Source: Angiostrongylus vasorum (Eukaryota; Nematoda; Chromadorea; Rhabditida; Metastrongylidae). Taken from it: DNA of 64,000 nucleotides. The position numbers and the translations under genes were made by a program. Of the stretch, positions 46,185-56,399 are shown one piece after another. Position 1 is the first letter of the stretch. Every line of letters starts with the position of its first letter. The stretch spans positions 406,993 to 470,992 of the forward strand of contig JADANN010000188.1 of NCBI GenBank assembly GCA_018806985.1, read 5' to 3'. A model generated the notes under the pieces. The model was not told the origin of the DNA. It was given only the letters and a program-made list of their open reading frames with translations, and made no database searches.

Positions 46185-46500
46185 GACCGACTTTCTTAAA
46201 CCTCGGCAGAGATAGTTGATATATTTATTTATATGATCTTATAAACCGATCTTCATCAGCTGATATGAGGTTGCCATAGGTCTTCGTTGTCGTTGTTGTT
46301 GATGTTGTTCTTGTTGGTCGATGGGTGACTTTTCGGCGACTTCGCCTTCCCCACAGCCGCGATATTACGAGTGCGAGTCCCAGTTTTTCAAAAGCAGTGA
46401 TAACTGCTTTGTACACATTCAAGCACACGAATGAAAATGATATAGCTTTGCGTGGAAGCAGGAAGCAACCACTACATGTAATTCCCTACAACACAGAAAC
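46185..46500 (-). repeat. Penelope-associated repeat with degraded hammerhead-like core
   Basis: Minus-strand counterpart of the 33.46-33.68 kb repeat: shared tail (AAATAAATATATCAACTAT, CAACCTCATATCAGCTGATG), a CAACA/ACGAC-rich spacer, and a core at 46325-46358. Stem II GGCG-AAGT-CGCC and GAAA are intact, but CUGANGA is GTGGGGA. The 46375-46500 part is also found at 63.89-63.99 kb. Confidence 0.6.
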
Positions 46501-46529
46501 GAGAACCTAATTCGGTTTACAGTCTCAAC

Positions 46530-46885
46530 GTGGGTGTGAGGTGTTGCTGAGTGTCGGGCTTCGATAATGTACACCTGGGGGGATACACCCCACTAGCAGG
46601 GTCTCTCAAGCTGAGAGGGAGTCCGGCGTTTCCATCAGGAAGCTCAGTTAAGAGCAAACCAATACCAGGATCCACCACAGTACTGGTATCAAACTAATCG
46701 CATGCTGGCAAATCTCCCTCTGATCCACAAGAATTGCGACTGCCTGTGGTGGCGAGAACATGAGGCAGAGTTTGCCCAGGTTGTCCTCGGGAATCCAGGC
46801 AACCACGACGGCTAAACCGGCAAATCGCCGAAAAAAGTGGAGATCATGCTGGGACCCTCACAATCAGTGAGGACGTGCCGTCCAA
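46530..46885 (-). repeat. Repeat B copy, opposite orientation
   Basis: Minus-strand copy (GGTCCCAGCATGATCTCCAC, GATCAGAGGGAGATTTGCCA, TGGAAACGCCGGACTCCCTC). With the copy at 45.8 kb it brackets the 46.2-46.5 kb repeat as an inverted pair. Confidence 0.7.
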
Positions 46886-47924
46886 GTATCCAAGTAAGTA
46901 CCTTTACCTATGTATTTACCCGCCTGCTCTCTATGCGCAAGTGGGTTTGTTTACCATAGAGGAGCAGTACCCAGTGGTTATGATGTTATTTGCTTGATGC
47001 ACTGTTCTTGGCCTTATAAAAAATATTTAAGAATGGAAATGTTGAAAGCATCACTGTTTAAGAAGGAAAAAGAATGTCTATGTCACGACAAGGCCCTTGA
47101 AGTAAGAACAGAAAGAAAGACAAGAAAGGGAAGTATTTCCCCCTTTATCTTTGACGGGTGACGGGACCTAAAGGACGTGAAGTGATGCCGGATGTCTCCT
47201 TAGGTATAGATCAAAACCTAGAAATTCTACAAAGGCGCATCTACAAACGAACACAAAATAGTAACTCCAACGTACACATGCCTAAAAGAACACTAACTAT
47301 AACGGTGTGGAACGCATAATAAACATATACCACCTTGAATGTACTAAACCCTTTAAATAGTTGGTCAACGAAACGAGTTCTGCAAATTGTAGAAAAAACA
47401 AGTCGGGACACTATGTCAGGAGTAGAAGGGCTAAATGGTTCATTGTATAAGGATTTTTGGAAGGATGAGGACCAATTTCTACACCTGTGTTATGCCGTCA
47501 ACCCCTTACGCAGCTGGTCAACGGAAAGAGAATTGTGAATTATAGAAAAAGCAATACGGCAGAGGAGTAGAAGACCTACATAGTCCGCTAGCTAAGGCTT
47601 GAAATGTTCAAATTAAAAACAGTAGTCGATTGTTATCTCATTTGGTTTCAATGCAGTGAATCGTTGATTTCGCGTGGAATTTACAAATATCGTGGCAGTG
47701 AAGAACTTGTAAAATGGACTCAATTTTAATAACTCAAATAAACCACGTGCTGACAGGTATGAGGTTGCATGATTGACAGTGTTAAGACAGTGTAGCACAG
47801 ATCACACAGCATACACATTGAAGAAATGCAGCCAACTCACCTAAAAGAATAAAAAATGTTAGGGGTTAAATCCCCCCGAAGTCTCCTAGTTTGATGGAAA
47901 TGAATGGCGCACCACCGCATAATC

Positions 47925-48085
47925 AGTGTGCTGGCAGATATTGATTGGTATCGCGTTGAGGCGCGGACGAGTTTACCTGCTTTGGCAGCCGCCGAAAAAC
48001 CGCCCGCGTTTCATTTGGAGCGTCGCGTAAACGCCGGCGTCCTTTGCGGATTAAAAACCCACTTCGAAGGATTCGCTTTCATTGT
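47925..48085. other. GC-rich island, unassigned
   Basis: About 160 bp clearly richer in CG dinucleotides than its surroundings (GCCGCCGAAAAACCGCCCGC, GCGTCGCGTAAACGCCGGCG). An open frame crosses it on the plus strand but no family is recognised. It could be a promoter-proximal or first-exon region of a gene not otherwise visible. Confidence 0.3.
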
Positions 48086-49109
48086 AAGTTTCGCTTTATT
48101 CTTTCTTTTCGTCTGAATTTCCGATAACTCTTCATCACCCCAGCTTGGAGTCCGTCCTAACAACACAGTTTGCACGCGTGCACTTCGAAAAAGGTGACGG
48201 TCACTTAACTCTTGTGCTACATACTGGTTTGTAGTGGTCAGCAAAGCGTTATACATCGTTAACCACTTTACGTTTATCCTGTGATTCATTCCTCAACGTT
48301 CTTTTTAAAATGGGTGGAGCTAACAAACTTGGCCAACGAAATCCGTCTCTTTTCAAAATGAGTCGTTGATGTTTGATGGCCCGTAGACATCTGTTGATTT
48401 GAAGTAGGGCTTGCTAAGCTTTTTGTACCAAAATCTTAAGCTTCAAGCCAATATCGTAGCCCTTTGAGCCGAATTACTTAGAAAAACGCTCCTAGTGAGA
48501 AAGTAGAGTTTGCCTCTTTTACATATTGCACTTCGTAAATCGATACTTTCCTAATACCGCGCGTCAATTTTTTTCTGATTTGACAATTAATTCCGTCTTG
48601 AAATTTATAAGTTTATCGTTACACAGTGGAAATAGTTAGCCCCAGTCTCTCCGTAGGTCTCTCATATTCCATCGTTCAGTTTTTTTTTAATCCTTGAAGT
48701 TTATTTTTTTGAGTGGGCGACGATCAAATTTTGTTTTGCCTCGGAATAATGGGAACACGAATGGGGAATGCGGCCGTGTATTTCAAAACTGTAGAATTGA
48801 CTTTTATTCATGGTTTGTGCAGTAATTACTGCTGAAGTGTGCTTAGTCATATCTCGAACACTCTTTGTATTTTTGTAGGAAGTCTCCAATTAACTGCGAC
48901 AGTCGGTTTCGACCTTCATTTATGAGCCATGCGGAAGGTCAAAATCGGTCTGTCGACTCAATAAACAGCGAAGACTTCAAGAAGTTAGCGTGGTGAGCTC
49001 TATTATCTGCTACTTGTTTATTTATATGCTTCGTCTTCACATATGCTGTGGGGATATATAGGGTGGTTAAGAAGTATTTCTCTATTTTGAAGCATTTATG
49101 ATTTCTTTA

Positions 49110-49200
49110 GGTACTTACACATACATATATGCATATATATGCATATGTATGCATGTATATGCATATACATGCGTATATATATATATATATGCATGTATTT
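49110..49200. repeat. (AT/GCAT) compound microsatellite
   Basis: Alternating ATATGCAT and ATGT units followed by (AT)8-9. A second AT-rich alternating tract lies at 49845-49925. Confidence 0.9.
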
Positions 49201-49479
49201 CTACGTGCATATGTGGGAACATTGAAAAAGTCAGCTCATCCTGACCACAAGGAAATGGAAACACCGTAGTGCTGCTACGGAGCATGCTGATGAATTGTAG
49301 CGGACTGTTGTCGCTTCATCAGTGAAGAGGCACTTCAGCGAATGTAAGTGGTATAGTCTCTACGTTTCTTGTAGTGGTTCCCACTACCGACTTTCTATTG
49401 ACCTCATCAGTGATCGAATACTGCTTTCTTGTTCAGCAAACACAAGATTGTTGTTTAAGTGATCTTTATTTATGAAGGA

Positions 49480-49573
49480 GCTAACTCTTCGGCGGATTTC
49501 GTTCTCTTCAGAGTCTGGAAAGGTCAAGTCCACTTTTGACTCTGAAGAAGGCAAAATCCTCCGGCATGTCGGC
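49480..49573. repeat. Inverted pair of hammerhead-like motifs
   Basis: Minus strand at 49480-49517: GACT, CTGAAGA, hairpin-like segment, GAAG, AGTT, AGCT. Plus strand at 49536-49573: GACT, CTGAAGA, AGGCAAAATCCTCC. CTGAAGA is intact on both strands but stem II is eroded. CTTTTTTCGTAAATGG and ATCAGGAAAACAGTGAATTA follow, shared with the 41.1 kb copy. Confidence 0.45.
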
Positions 49574-49934
49574 TTTTTTCGTAAATGGAGATCATCATAA
49601 TAAAAAATCTTCTGTTTGCTCATCAGGAAAACAGTGAATTATTCTATCGTTTTTTGTTAGGACTTCGCGTGCTAATTCACAGTAACCCTTACTTTATAAG
49701 GGAACTACCTAGTTCTGTTGTGTTTATATTGGTGATATCTTTAAAAATTTGTTATATAAGCAGATTTCAGCACTTGTAGAAGCGACGGGTCGAATCGCCG
49801 CTGTGAAATTGTATTCAAGGATGACTTTCACTTGTTTGGGTATGTACACATATATATCTACACTTTTACATATATAATATATATCCACATGTATGTACAT
49901 GTATACATATATGTACACATATTACAGGGGCCGA

Positions 49935-50200
49935 CTCTTGCAACTTCCGTGCGGATCCCAAAACTTCTGGCATTGGGTTCATTTCCTCGCATCCATGAGC
50001 CACAACGGTATTCCAATTTTTTTTCGCGTGGTTTTGACTGATTCTCGAAGGTTTTCTTCTTTATAAATGCCGTTTAATGCCGATCGAGTGAATTCTCCTA
50101 AGAGTCCTGGGATAGCCAGGTTATAGGACTTTCCCATTTGGATTCTAAGGAGCTTACCGGCCCTGTAAGGAGGCTTACTGGTTCGAGTGCAAGGTGGAAA
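49935..50200 (-). mobile_element. SINE S3 fragment
   Basis: Contains GGTTCATTTCCTCGCATCCA and GATAGCCAGGTTATAGGACT, aligned with the 4.3 and 30.7 kb copies. Core and head are mostly lost, with TACTGGTTCGAGTGC near the right end. Confidence 0.5.
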
Positions 50201-50204
50201 GTTG

Positions 50205-51525
50205 TAATATGGTCAAAACACTGCCGAAAAAGATAGAGAAGATAATTAGTTAAAGCTTTTTTACTGCATAAGGAGAGTGTAGAATTTGGCTTAACTCGTC
50301 TGTTTAGTAACTTTGCTTTGGCGATTATACTAAACGAATTTCTTGCCGAATCAGTAAATTATGGATTGTACTCGAATATTTAAGGAGCATTCGTGGTTAA
50401 CACTGACATGGAAGTAAAGAGACGATTTCACATTCATAAGACTCTAGCAAAGTAAGCGTGAAGGTCAGTCATGTCTTTTCCTTGGTTCACTGTCCTCACA
50501 GTTTTCTAAAATTATTATTGCGAGCATGGTTCATTCAGTCAGTTTTTTTTCGAGTCAACAGAAAAAGAAATATCGCTGAAGCAACACTTTGAAGCGGTTT
50601 GCAAGCTTTCTCTGCTTAATCCAGATTTAGCGTTAGCTACTGATAGGAAGTATGCAGCCGAGTCTAAGTTCTACTCCCCAAGAAGTGCTTTTTGTCGAAC
50701 CTGGTGAAGGTGTTGCCACTAAGAAGCTTGTTGGACCACCCGTAATTTAGAGATTTCTTGCAAAGGTTTTAATCTTGTTCTCGTTTTTAAAATTTACTTG
50801 CTAATTCATAACCATCGACTACAGAATTTCCGACTGATGCAATAAATGAACAAACACACATTCTACCAAACGAGATGAGGGGCAATAATATTAAGAAACT
50901 TGCCTTGCCCAACCTCACCATTGGCAGTAACATACATCTTCACTCATTAGAACACATCTTCACTCATTAGAACTAAGTCCTATTAAACCACTTTCAATAT
51001 GTGAGTGGTAGCATACATTGCCTCACGACTTGCTACCAAGTTTGGTAGTTGTTTTCTTAGTCAGCGTCCAAAGAAAAATCAAAGAGATTGCTTCGCTCAT
51101 GGTGCAGTCACAAAGTCGCTCTTCGTTTTCTTTGTAATCTAGAACAGGAGATGGCTCGAAAAGTTTAAAAATGCTCTCAGCGACTTACATTTGAGCCGCG
51201 TATATGCTGAATTTTATATATTCAGTTACTCATTTTTTGTTACCAGTATGTTTACCACCATGTAAACTAAACAATTTTTTGCTCTCCGTCAGTCATTTAG
51301 AAGTATGAGTTTATGAGGAAACCGGGTTTCACTTTGGTCCTTATCTTGTTATTGTACAAATCGAATTGTAAATTTCCCTTTATAATTTTTTCTCATGAAT
51401 ATTGAAGTGGTAGGTTTTTTTTCATTACACAAAGCCTTTTACAGCTTTTCTACGGTTTACTTCTTAAGAATGCTTGAAGTCTCAATTCCATCTCTCGGTA
51501 GCCTGTAATTTTAGGGAGCAGATAA
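50205..51525. other. No gene recognised
   Basis: Contains only a perfect 20-bp direct duplication (ACATCTTCACTCATTAGAAC twice) at about 50935-50974. Confidence 0.55.
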
Positions 51526-51529
51526 CGCA

Positions 51530-51715
51530 GTTGTCGCGCTGCTATCTGAACCTCTCATCTCTCCGCGGTCGCAAAATTGGTATCGGTCTTGTCTGGATGA
51601 GCACACAAACCAAGAGGAAATACGATATCATTGTACATGGTGGATACGAGGAAACGAACCCAATACAAGAAGTGCTGAGATCCGTATAGTGTGATACATG
51701 TGATGTCGGTTCATG
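51530..51715 (+). mobile_element. SINE S3 fragment
   Basis: Plus-strand core CCTCTCATCTCTCCGCGGTC and TATCGGTCTTGTCTGG, then the S3 tail GGTGGATACGAGGAAACGAA and AAGTGCTGAGATCC. The tRNA-like head is absent. Confidence 0.6.
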
Positions 51716-52234
51716 TAGTTTGAAAAATAATAAAAACTTAAGTTTGCTGTAGATCCATTCGGTCAGTGGTAAGCTTGATGCTTTCCTTAATGAGGTTGGC
51801 ACTGCATGTTCAATTAAACTTCGAGAGTTACGGTCGAACACTATCCAGTTATACATCGATATTTTTTTGATGTTCTTCAGATTCCCAGAAAATGATCCCC
51901 TACTACTGATAGACACAGCTGAGTGTGATATGTGGAATCTAAGTGTAAGATCCGTGTGTCACAATCTAGAAGCTCGTAGTAAATAAACTGAAATTCTGAA
52001 TAAAAAGTTCTGAGTAGATGTAGAGGGATAGTAGGTAACCACCATAGTTTGTTGATATGCTTGAGCTATATTGTTATTGAATCTTTATTTCGCTTCAGAT
52101 TATCTGCAATAGCTACTTTTTGTGTTCTAGAAGCATTCGTAGTCGTGACAATTCTGCAGCAGAAGTTATATGGATAGGAGCTCAGCTTAACTGGATTCAA
52201 TTCCAGTTTGGGCTCCCCAGATCAATCCCGCTGA

Positions 52235-52470
52235 CGGGTGATTGCTGGTGGCAAAAAAGATCGATAGAACTAGCTGAGAAACAGGAGAAACGAAGGACCC
52301 GCATGGTGTTGTGGTGAACGCGTTACTCCCCGGAAAGGACAATAGCACGTCCGTTCCCCACCGCAGACACCAGCGGTCCGGAGTTTTTGCAAATATCTCA
52401 GCATCATTGTGGTTGTTTCGCAAATAATACCCTGCCGTGAAAACTTGTAAAAGGCAGTAAGTAAAAAGTG
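52235..52470 (+). mobile_element. SINE S2 copy
   Basis: GAAGGACCCGCATGGTGTTG, CCCCGGAAAGGACAATAGCA, GTTCCCCACCGCAGACACCA, TTTTGCAAATATCTCAGCAT and a tail through GGCAGTAAGTAAAAAGTG. The 50 bp left of the head also match the 55.2 kb copy. Confidence 0.85.
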
Positions 52471-52479
52471 AACATTATA

Positions 52480-52960
52480 TGGATAGGATTAGGAAAATTC
52501 TTGGACGCAGCTCAAAAACGAGCCGTTCTGGAAAGACGCTGTCAGAACCACATGGATTTGCTAGCGGAAACCTACTTTGGGATCCGGAAATGTTCAGAAG
52601 GAATAGCCTTCCCGGATTTTACCCTCTAAATTCCGATGTTCAATCGAATGTGTGAATAGAGGGAACATTACAAAATTAAATTCCTTTCACGGAAGACAGA
52701 TGCCATCTTGGTTCAAAAATGTGGGGGTTTCAGACGACTGGAAAATCTCCTGCCTTATCAGCCTACTTAGGGACGATAGCTGAAGGCCTTGCTAGCTACC
52801 GAACGATTTACTCGATTGTGGTTGTGACTTACAAGCTCTTCACGAAAATTATTCAGTTGTGTAAATCTAAAACTCCCTTTGGAGTAGAACCAATTGCGCG
52901 AATAAGATTCCGACAGCAGTTCTACTGCAATGGATTACATCCAAAGCGAATCTAAATTCA
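52480..52960 (+). mobile_element. Diverged RTE-like reverse transcriptase remnant
   Basis: Blocks in shifting frames: DDWKISCLISLLRDD, GLASYRTIYSIVVVTYKLFT and IARIRFRQQFYCNGLHPK. These correspond to WKTS--I-L-KKGD, NYRPI-LLSV-YK-FTK and QAGFR-GFS--DHI in RTE reverse transcriptases. More diverged than the other RTE copies, so perhaps another lineage. Confidence 0.65.
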
Positions 52961-53539
52961 CAGATGTCCGTCGTGAACAGCGACCGCATTCCTCAAATCT
53001 TAACCTTTTTTTGTCTGCGAAACGGTGTTCCGTAATGTTGAAACAAAACCCACGAGCACTAGTCTACGAATAGACCGTTCTACAAAATAGCTCTGGAGCA
53101 GAAGGAAGAATCAATGGATCTTGGGCGGAAAATGGCCATTTCTAATGTTTACGAAGTTGTAGCTGCTAGTGGAAAATAGGCCTTCAAGTCAGTACTTGGC
53201 ACCGAATACTTACTAGCTTTTAGCAGAATGCTCGACTTCGTGAGAAGACGCCACGCGGGACTTTTCGTAGTTGTCACAGAGCAAAATCCCAAACTTGGGC
53301 AACTAAACCTTTAATACACAAATGAAACATTAATAACATAATAGTAACGATGGAGAAGTAATGGTAGAGGATTGACGTGAGTTAAAGCTATGAGGTGCTA
53401 AGGCTAGTAGTGAAGTGAGGCTAACAACGAGATAATGGCTTTCGAATATTACCATGCCATTAATAAGTAATTAACACAATTACATTAACAGTAATAATGA
53501 ATAATTACCAAGAAGTAACCGTTGGTTAGCCGTGAGCGA

Positions 53540-53680
53540 TGCCGCGTCGCGTCTATCCGCGGCCGGCGCGGCGGCTGAGGGTAGACAGTATGCTGAGGGC
53601 GGAGGAAGGAGACTGTATGCTGACGCGGAGAGGGAGACAGTATGCTGAGGCGGAGAGGGATACAGACGGGCCGTATTTCC
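53540..53680 (+). repeat. Imperfect tandem repeat, purine-rich
   Basis: Four imperfect units of about 25-30 bp built on GACAGTATGCTGAGGCGGAG (at about 53580, 53610, 53635, 53660), following a GC-rich stretch GCGTCGCGTCTATCCGCGGC. It sits in a 53.3-54.5 kb stretch with unusual GATGA-rich composition that I cannot assign. Confidence 0.7.
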
Positions 53681-54869
53681 GGCTGAGCTATGATTTTAAC
53701 ATTATAGCGATGAGGTGCATCTTAGTGGATCAATGAGGACAGTAAGTGATGAGTCATCTACGGAACACAGTCAGGCGGCTGGTCGTGGATAACGCTATGT
53801 AAGCAACGTGAAGTTTGAGCATCGATGGGTGCCACCATTGCCTAAGAGTCAAGGGCCACTATGATAATGGCTGGAAACTGATAAGCCTATAGCGGCTTAA
53901 CAGAATACACAGCATAAGTTGGCCGCTCAGCAGCCTTGTACGCATGGCGTACCGTGTGGGAGGAATGGTACATGCCACCGATGGCGTTGCAGACAGAACG
54001 CATTTTAGTATAGCCGCCGCTACTGACAACGCACCGCAGATCAACTGATAAACAATGAACAGTGACACTAGGATGAGGATCAGGATGATGATGACGATAC
54101 AATGAGCTGGTGGGAAACGTGACGTAGTGACGATGATGCGAAGTTAACGTACAATTCGCAACTGTCATTCAATAATGATATGATGAGTCCAATGTACAGT
54201 AATGACTATGTGCAGTATGACTTAACAACTGCGATAATCTACATTGGTGACACACGAGATCAATACGGTACGGATCTAGAAGGCGAACGGGCCCCTGACA
54301 GGCGCGAACCCGGATAACAATTCACGAAGCTATTTATATGCTTCCAGAGAAGGCGGTATTTGGCATAGGTCCAGCATCATTACCGAAAACATCCGTCGGC
54401 TACCTCTCCATATCCTCTCAAAATCCTATGGTCAGCTGGCAGACGACTGCTCTCGCCAGCATCCTCATTCTCATCTTGTTATTGTACGCACGATAACTTT
54501 TGGACAGTAATAACAAACAACAAGTTCAGATTCTAAGAATAGGTTTGCATAACAATACTGTTTACAGCGATCAAAGTTCCTTAGGATGGGATCAAGATAT
54601 TTACGTTCTACGACATTTGCTAGGTAACTTGAGAAAAAACGGATATGACACTTATTTCCGAAACATACAGTCATACAAAGATAGAAATAGATATAGAAGG
54701 AAAAATAGAAACTATTCTGGGAATAGCTGCTATAGAAGTATTGGCTTCTCGCAATAGGGTTCAGAGAAAAAACAAAGCTCCTGACAAGTCGAACGAATGG
54801 AAGGTCTCCTTTAACATGCTCATTGTTTCCAATTAAGTACTGCTATAAGACGATGCTTAAAGGACAGGT

Positions 54870-55035
54870 TTATAGAACTCTGTAGTAATGCTAGTAATGA
54901 CTGCCACCGAACACTCTTCGTCTTCGGCTAGTACGTAACCGCTTTTATGACTGCCTCTGCATAGCTGCAAATGTTATACTTTACCAAAGTGGCCGAGACG
55001 GTGCCTGCATGAGTTTATGCATGGTTTTCCGTCGA
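54870..55035 (+). mobile_element. Penelope-like element fragment (pre-endonuclease)
   Basis: Short diverged match to the segment before the GIY-YIG endonuclease: TCTTCGTCTTCGGCTAGTAC aligns with the NSSSSVSS-coding region at 38.55 kb, and GTGGCCGAGACGGTGCCTGC aligns with the GRDGDCM-coding block at 38.62 kb. Confidence 0.6.
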
Positions 55036-55045
55036 TTACAATTTT

Positions 55046-55250
55046 TCACGGCAGGGTATCGTGTGTGATACAACCACAATTATTCTGAGATATCTGCAGA
55101 ACCTCGGACCGCAGGTGTCTGCTGTGGGAAGCGAACACGATTTTACCCTTTCCGTGACGGTCCTTCGTTTTGCCTTTCTTTCATCTAGTTTTTCCATCTA
55201 CCATTGCCATCAGCAGTCATCCGTTAACAGGATTGATATGGGAAGCCAAA
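55046..55250 (-). mobile_element. SINE S2 copy
   Basis: Minus-strand copy: GAGATATCTGCAGAACCTCG at left, ACCGCAGGTGTCTGCTGTGG, TTACCCTTTCCGTGACGGTC, and head-flanking TTCGTTTTGCCTTTCTTTC. It abuts the Penelope-like fragment on its left. Confidence 0.75.
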
Positions 55251-55449
55251 ATCGGCAATGAACCCAGTGAAGCTGAGCTTGTCGAAATCACAATGTTAAT
55301 TTTGAAACCGACCGTCATTTAACTTCTGTACTGTAATAATCAACATTTGTTTATATTGTTGAGCTTACACGAGGTTGATATGAGATGTCACAGAGCGACG
55401 CCATTTTATACAGGGCGGTTGTTGTTGATATGAAAAAAAACGAAGACAT

Positions 55450-56380
55450 TGTAGTAAAAGAGGCATTAATTGCGCAAGTATCTCATGGCTCTAAACCCGT
55501 CCTTTGAAAAGGGGTATATCAATACCGAAAATTAAATCGAGAATGGGTCAACGCGGCAAACGCAGCGGGTTTAGAGTCTTCAGTTATTTCCCGACTAAGG
55601 AAGAAAAAACCTAACTTGTCCTATCCCATACTTACTTATTAAGACGCACAAACTTAATTCAGCTGATGATGTTGCGTCCACCGACCCTTCACAATTTAAG
55701 GTTCAACCAATCATCAGTTGTATTGGCGGGCCAACAGATAGAATAGCCTGGCTCCTAAATCTTATCCTGACCCAATTACTGAAATTCATTCCAACCCATT
55801 TACCCAACATCAAAATATTTCTATATCACCCACGGTACGCGCATCCAAACAGCACGCATGTAACGGAGTCATTCGATGTTACTTTACTTTATACCAACGT
55901 ATCGAATGACTCTTCAATGCAAGCCATTCTAGCTGCTCCCAGAACATAAAAAGAAAGTAATCGCTTGTAAAGTTTAGAAAACTGCGTGATCTGTCTTAAC
56001 GGGAGAGACGGGTATTGCATGAGTCCAAGTACAATATGCTTGATCACATGTAAGGCATGCGGTGAGGGAATACATTGGGGAAACGGATAGACCGCTTCAT
56101 ATCCGCATAAAAGAACACCTATGTGGGAAAGTTAAAATTCGTCAAAGCACTCTTCTAGATACATATAAGGCACAAATGCACAACTGAGATGATTTTGAAG
56201 TGACTGCCCGGATCCTAACGCAGGAATCAATGAATCAGAAACACCAATGCGAAAGACTTTTGAGGCGTTTTGGATAAATTTCAAAAACCCAAAGATGAAC
56301 ATTAAAGACGAATGCTTCACTGTCACACGTGACCTGGCGACTTATTTCAAAGTAATATTCTGATCTCTAAGTGGGTCTCG
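55450..56380 (+). mobile_element. Penelope-like element remnant: reverse transcriptase and GIY-YIG endonuclease
   Basis: Reverse transcriptase block at 55640-55860: KLNSADDV and then IISCIGGPTDRIAWLLNLI, equivalent to RPIVSC-GGPTD-(I)SWFLN. Endonuclease block at 55980-56370: ENCVICLNGRDGYCMSPSTI, LITCKACGE, TDRPLHIRIKEHLCGK. The two blocks sit in the order RT then EN, as in Penelope-like elements. It carries stops and frameshifts, so it is not active. Spacing is shorter than in an intact element. Confidence 0.85.
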
Positions 56381-56399
56381 CTAACCATGCCACATGAAA

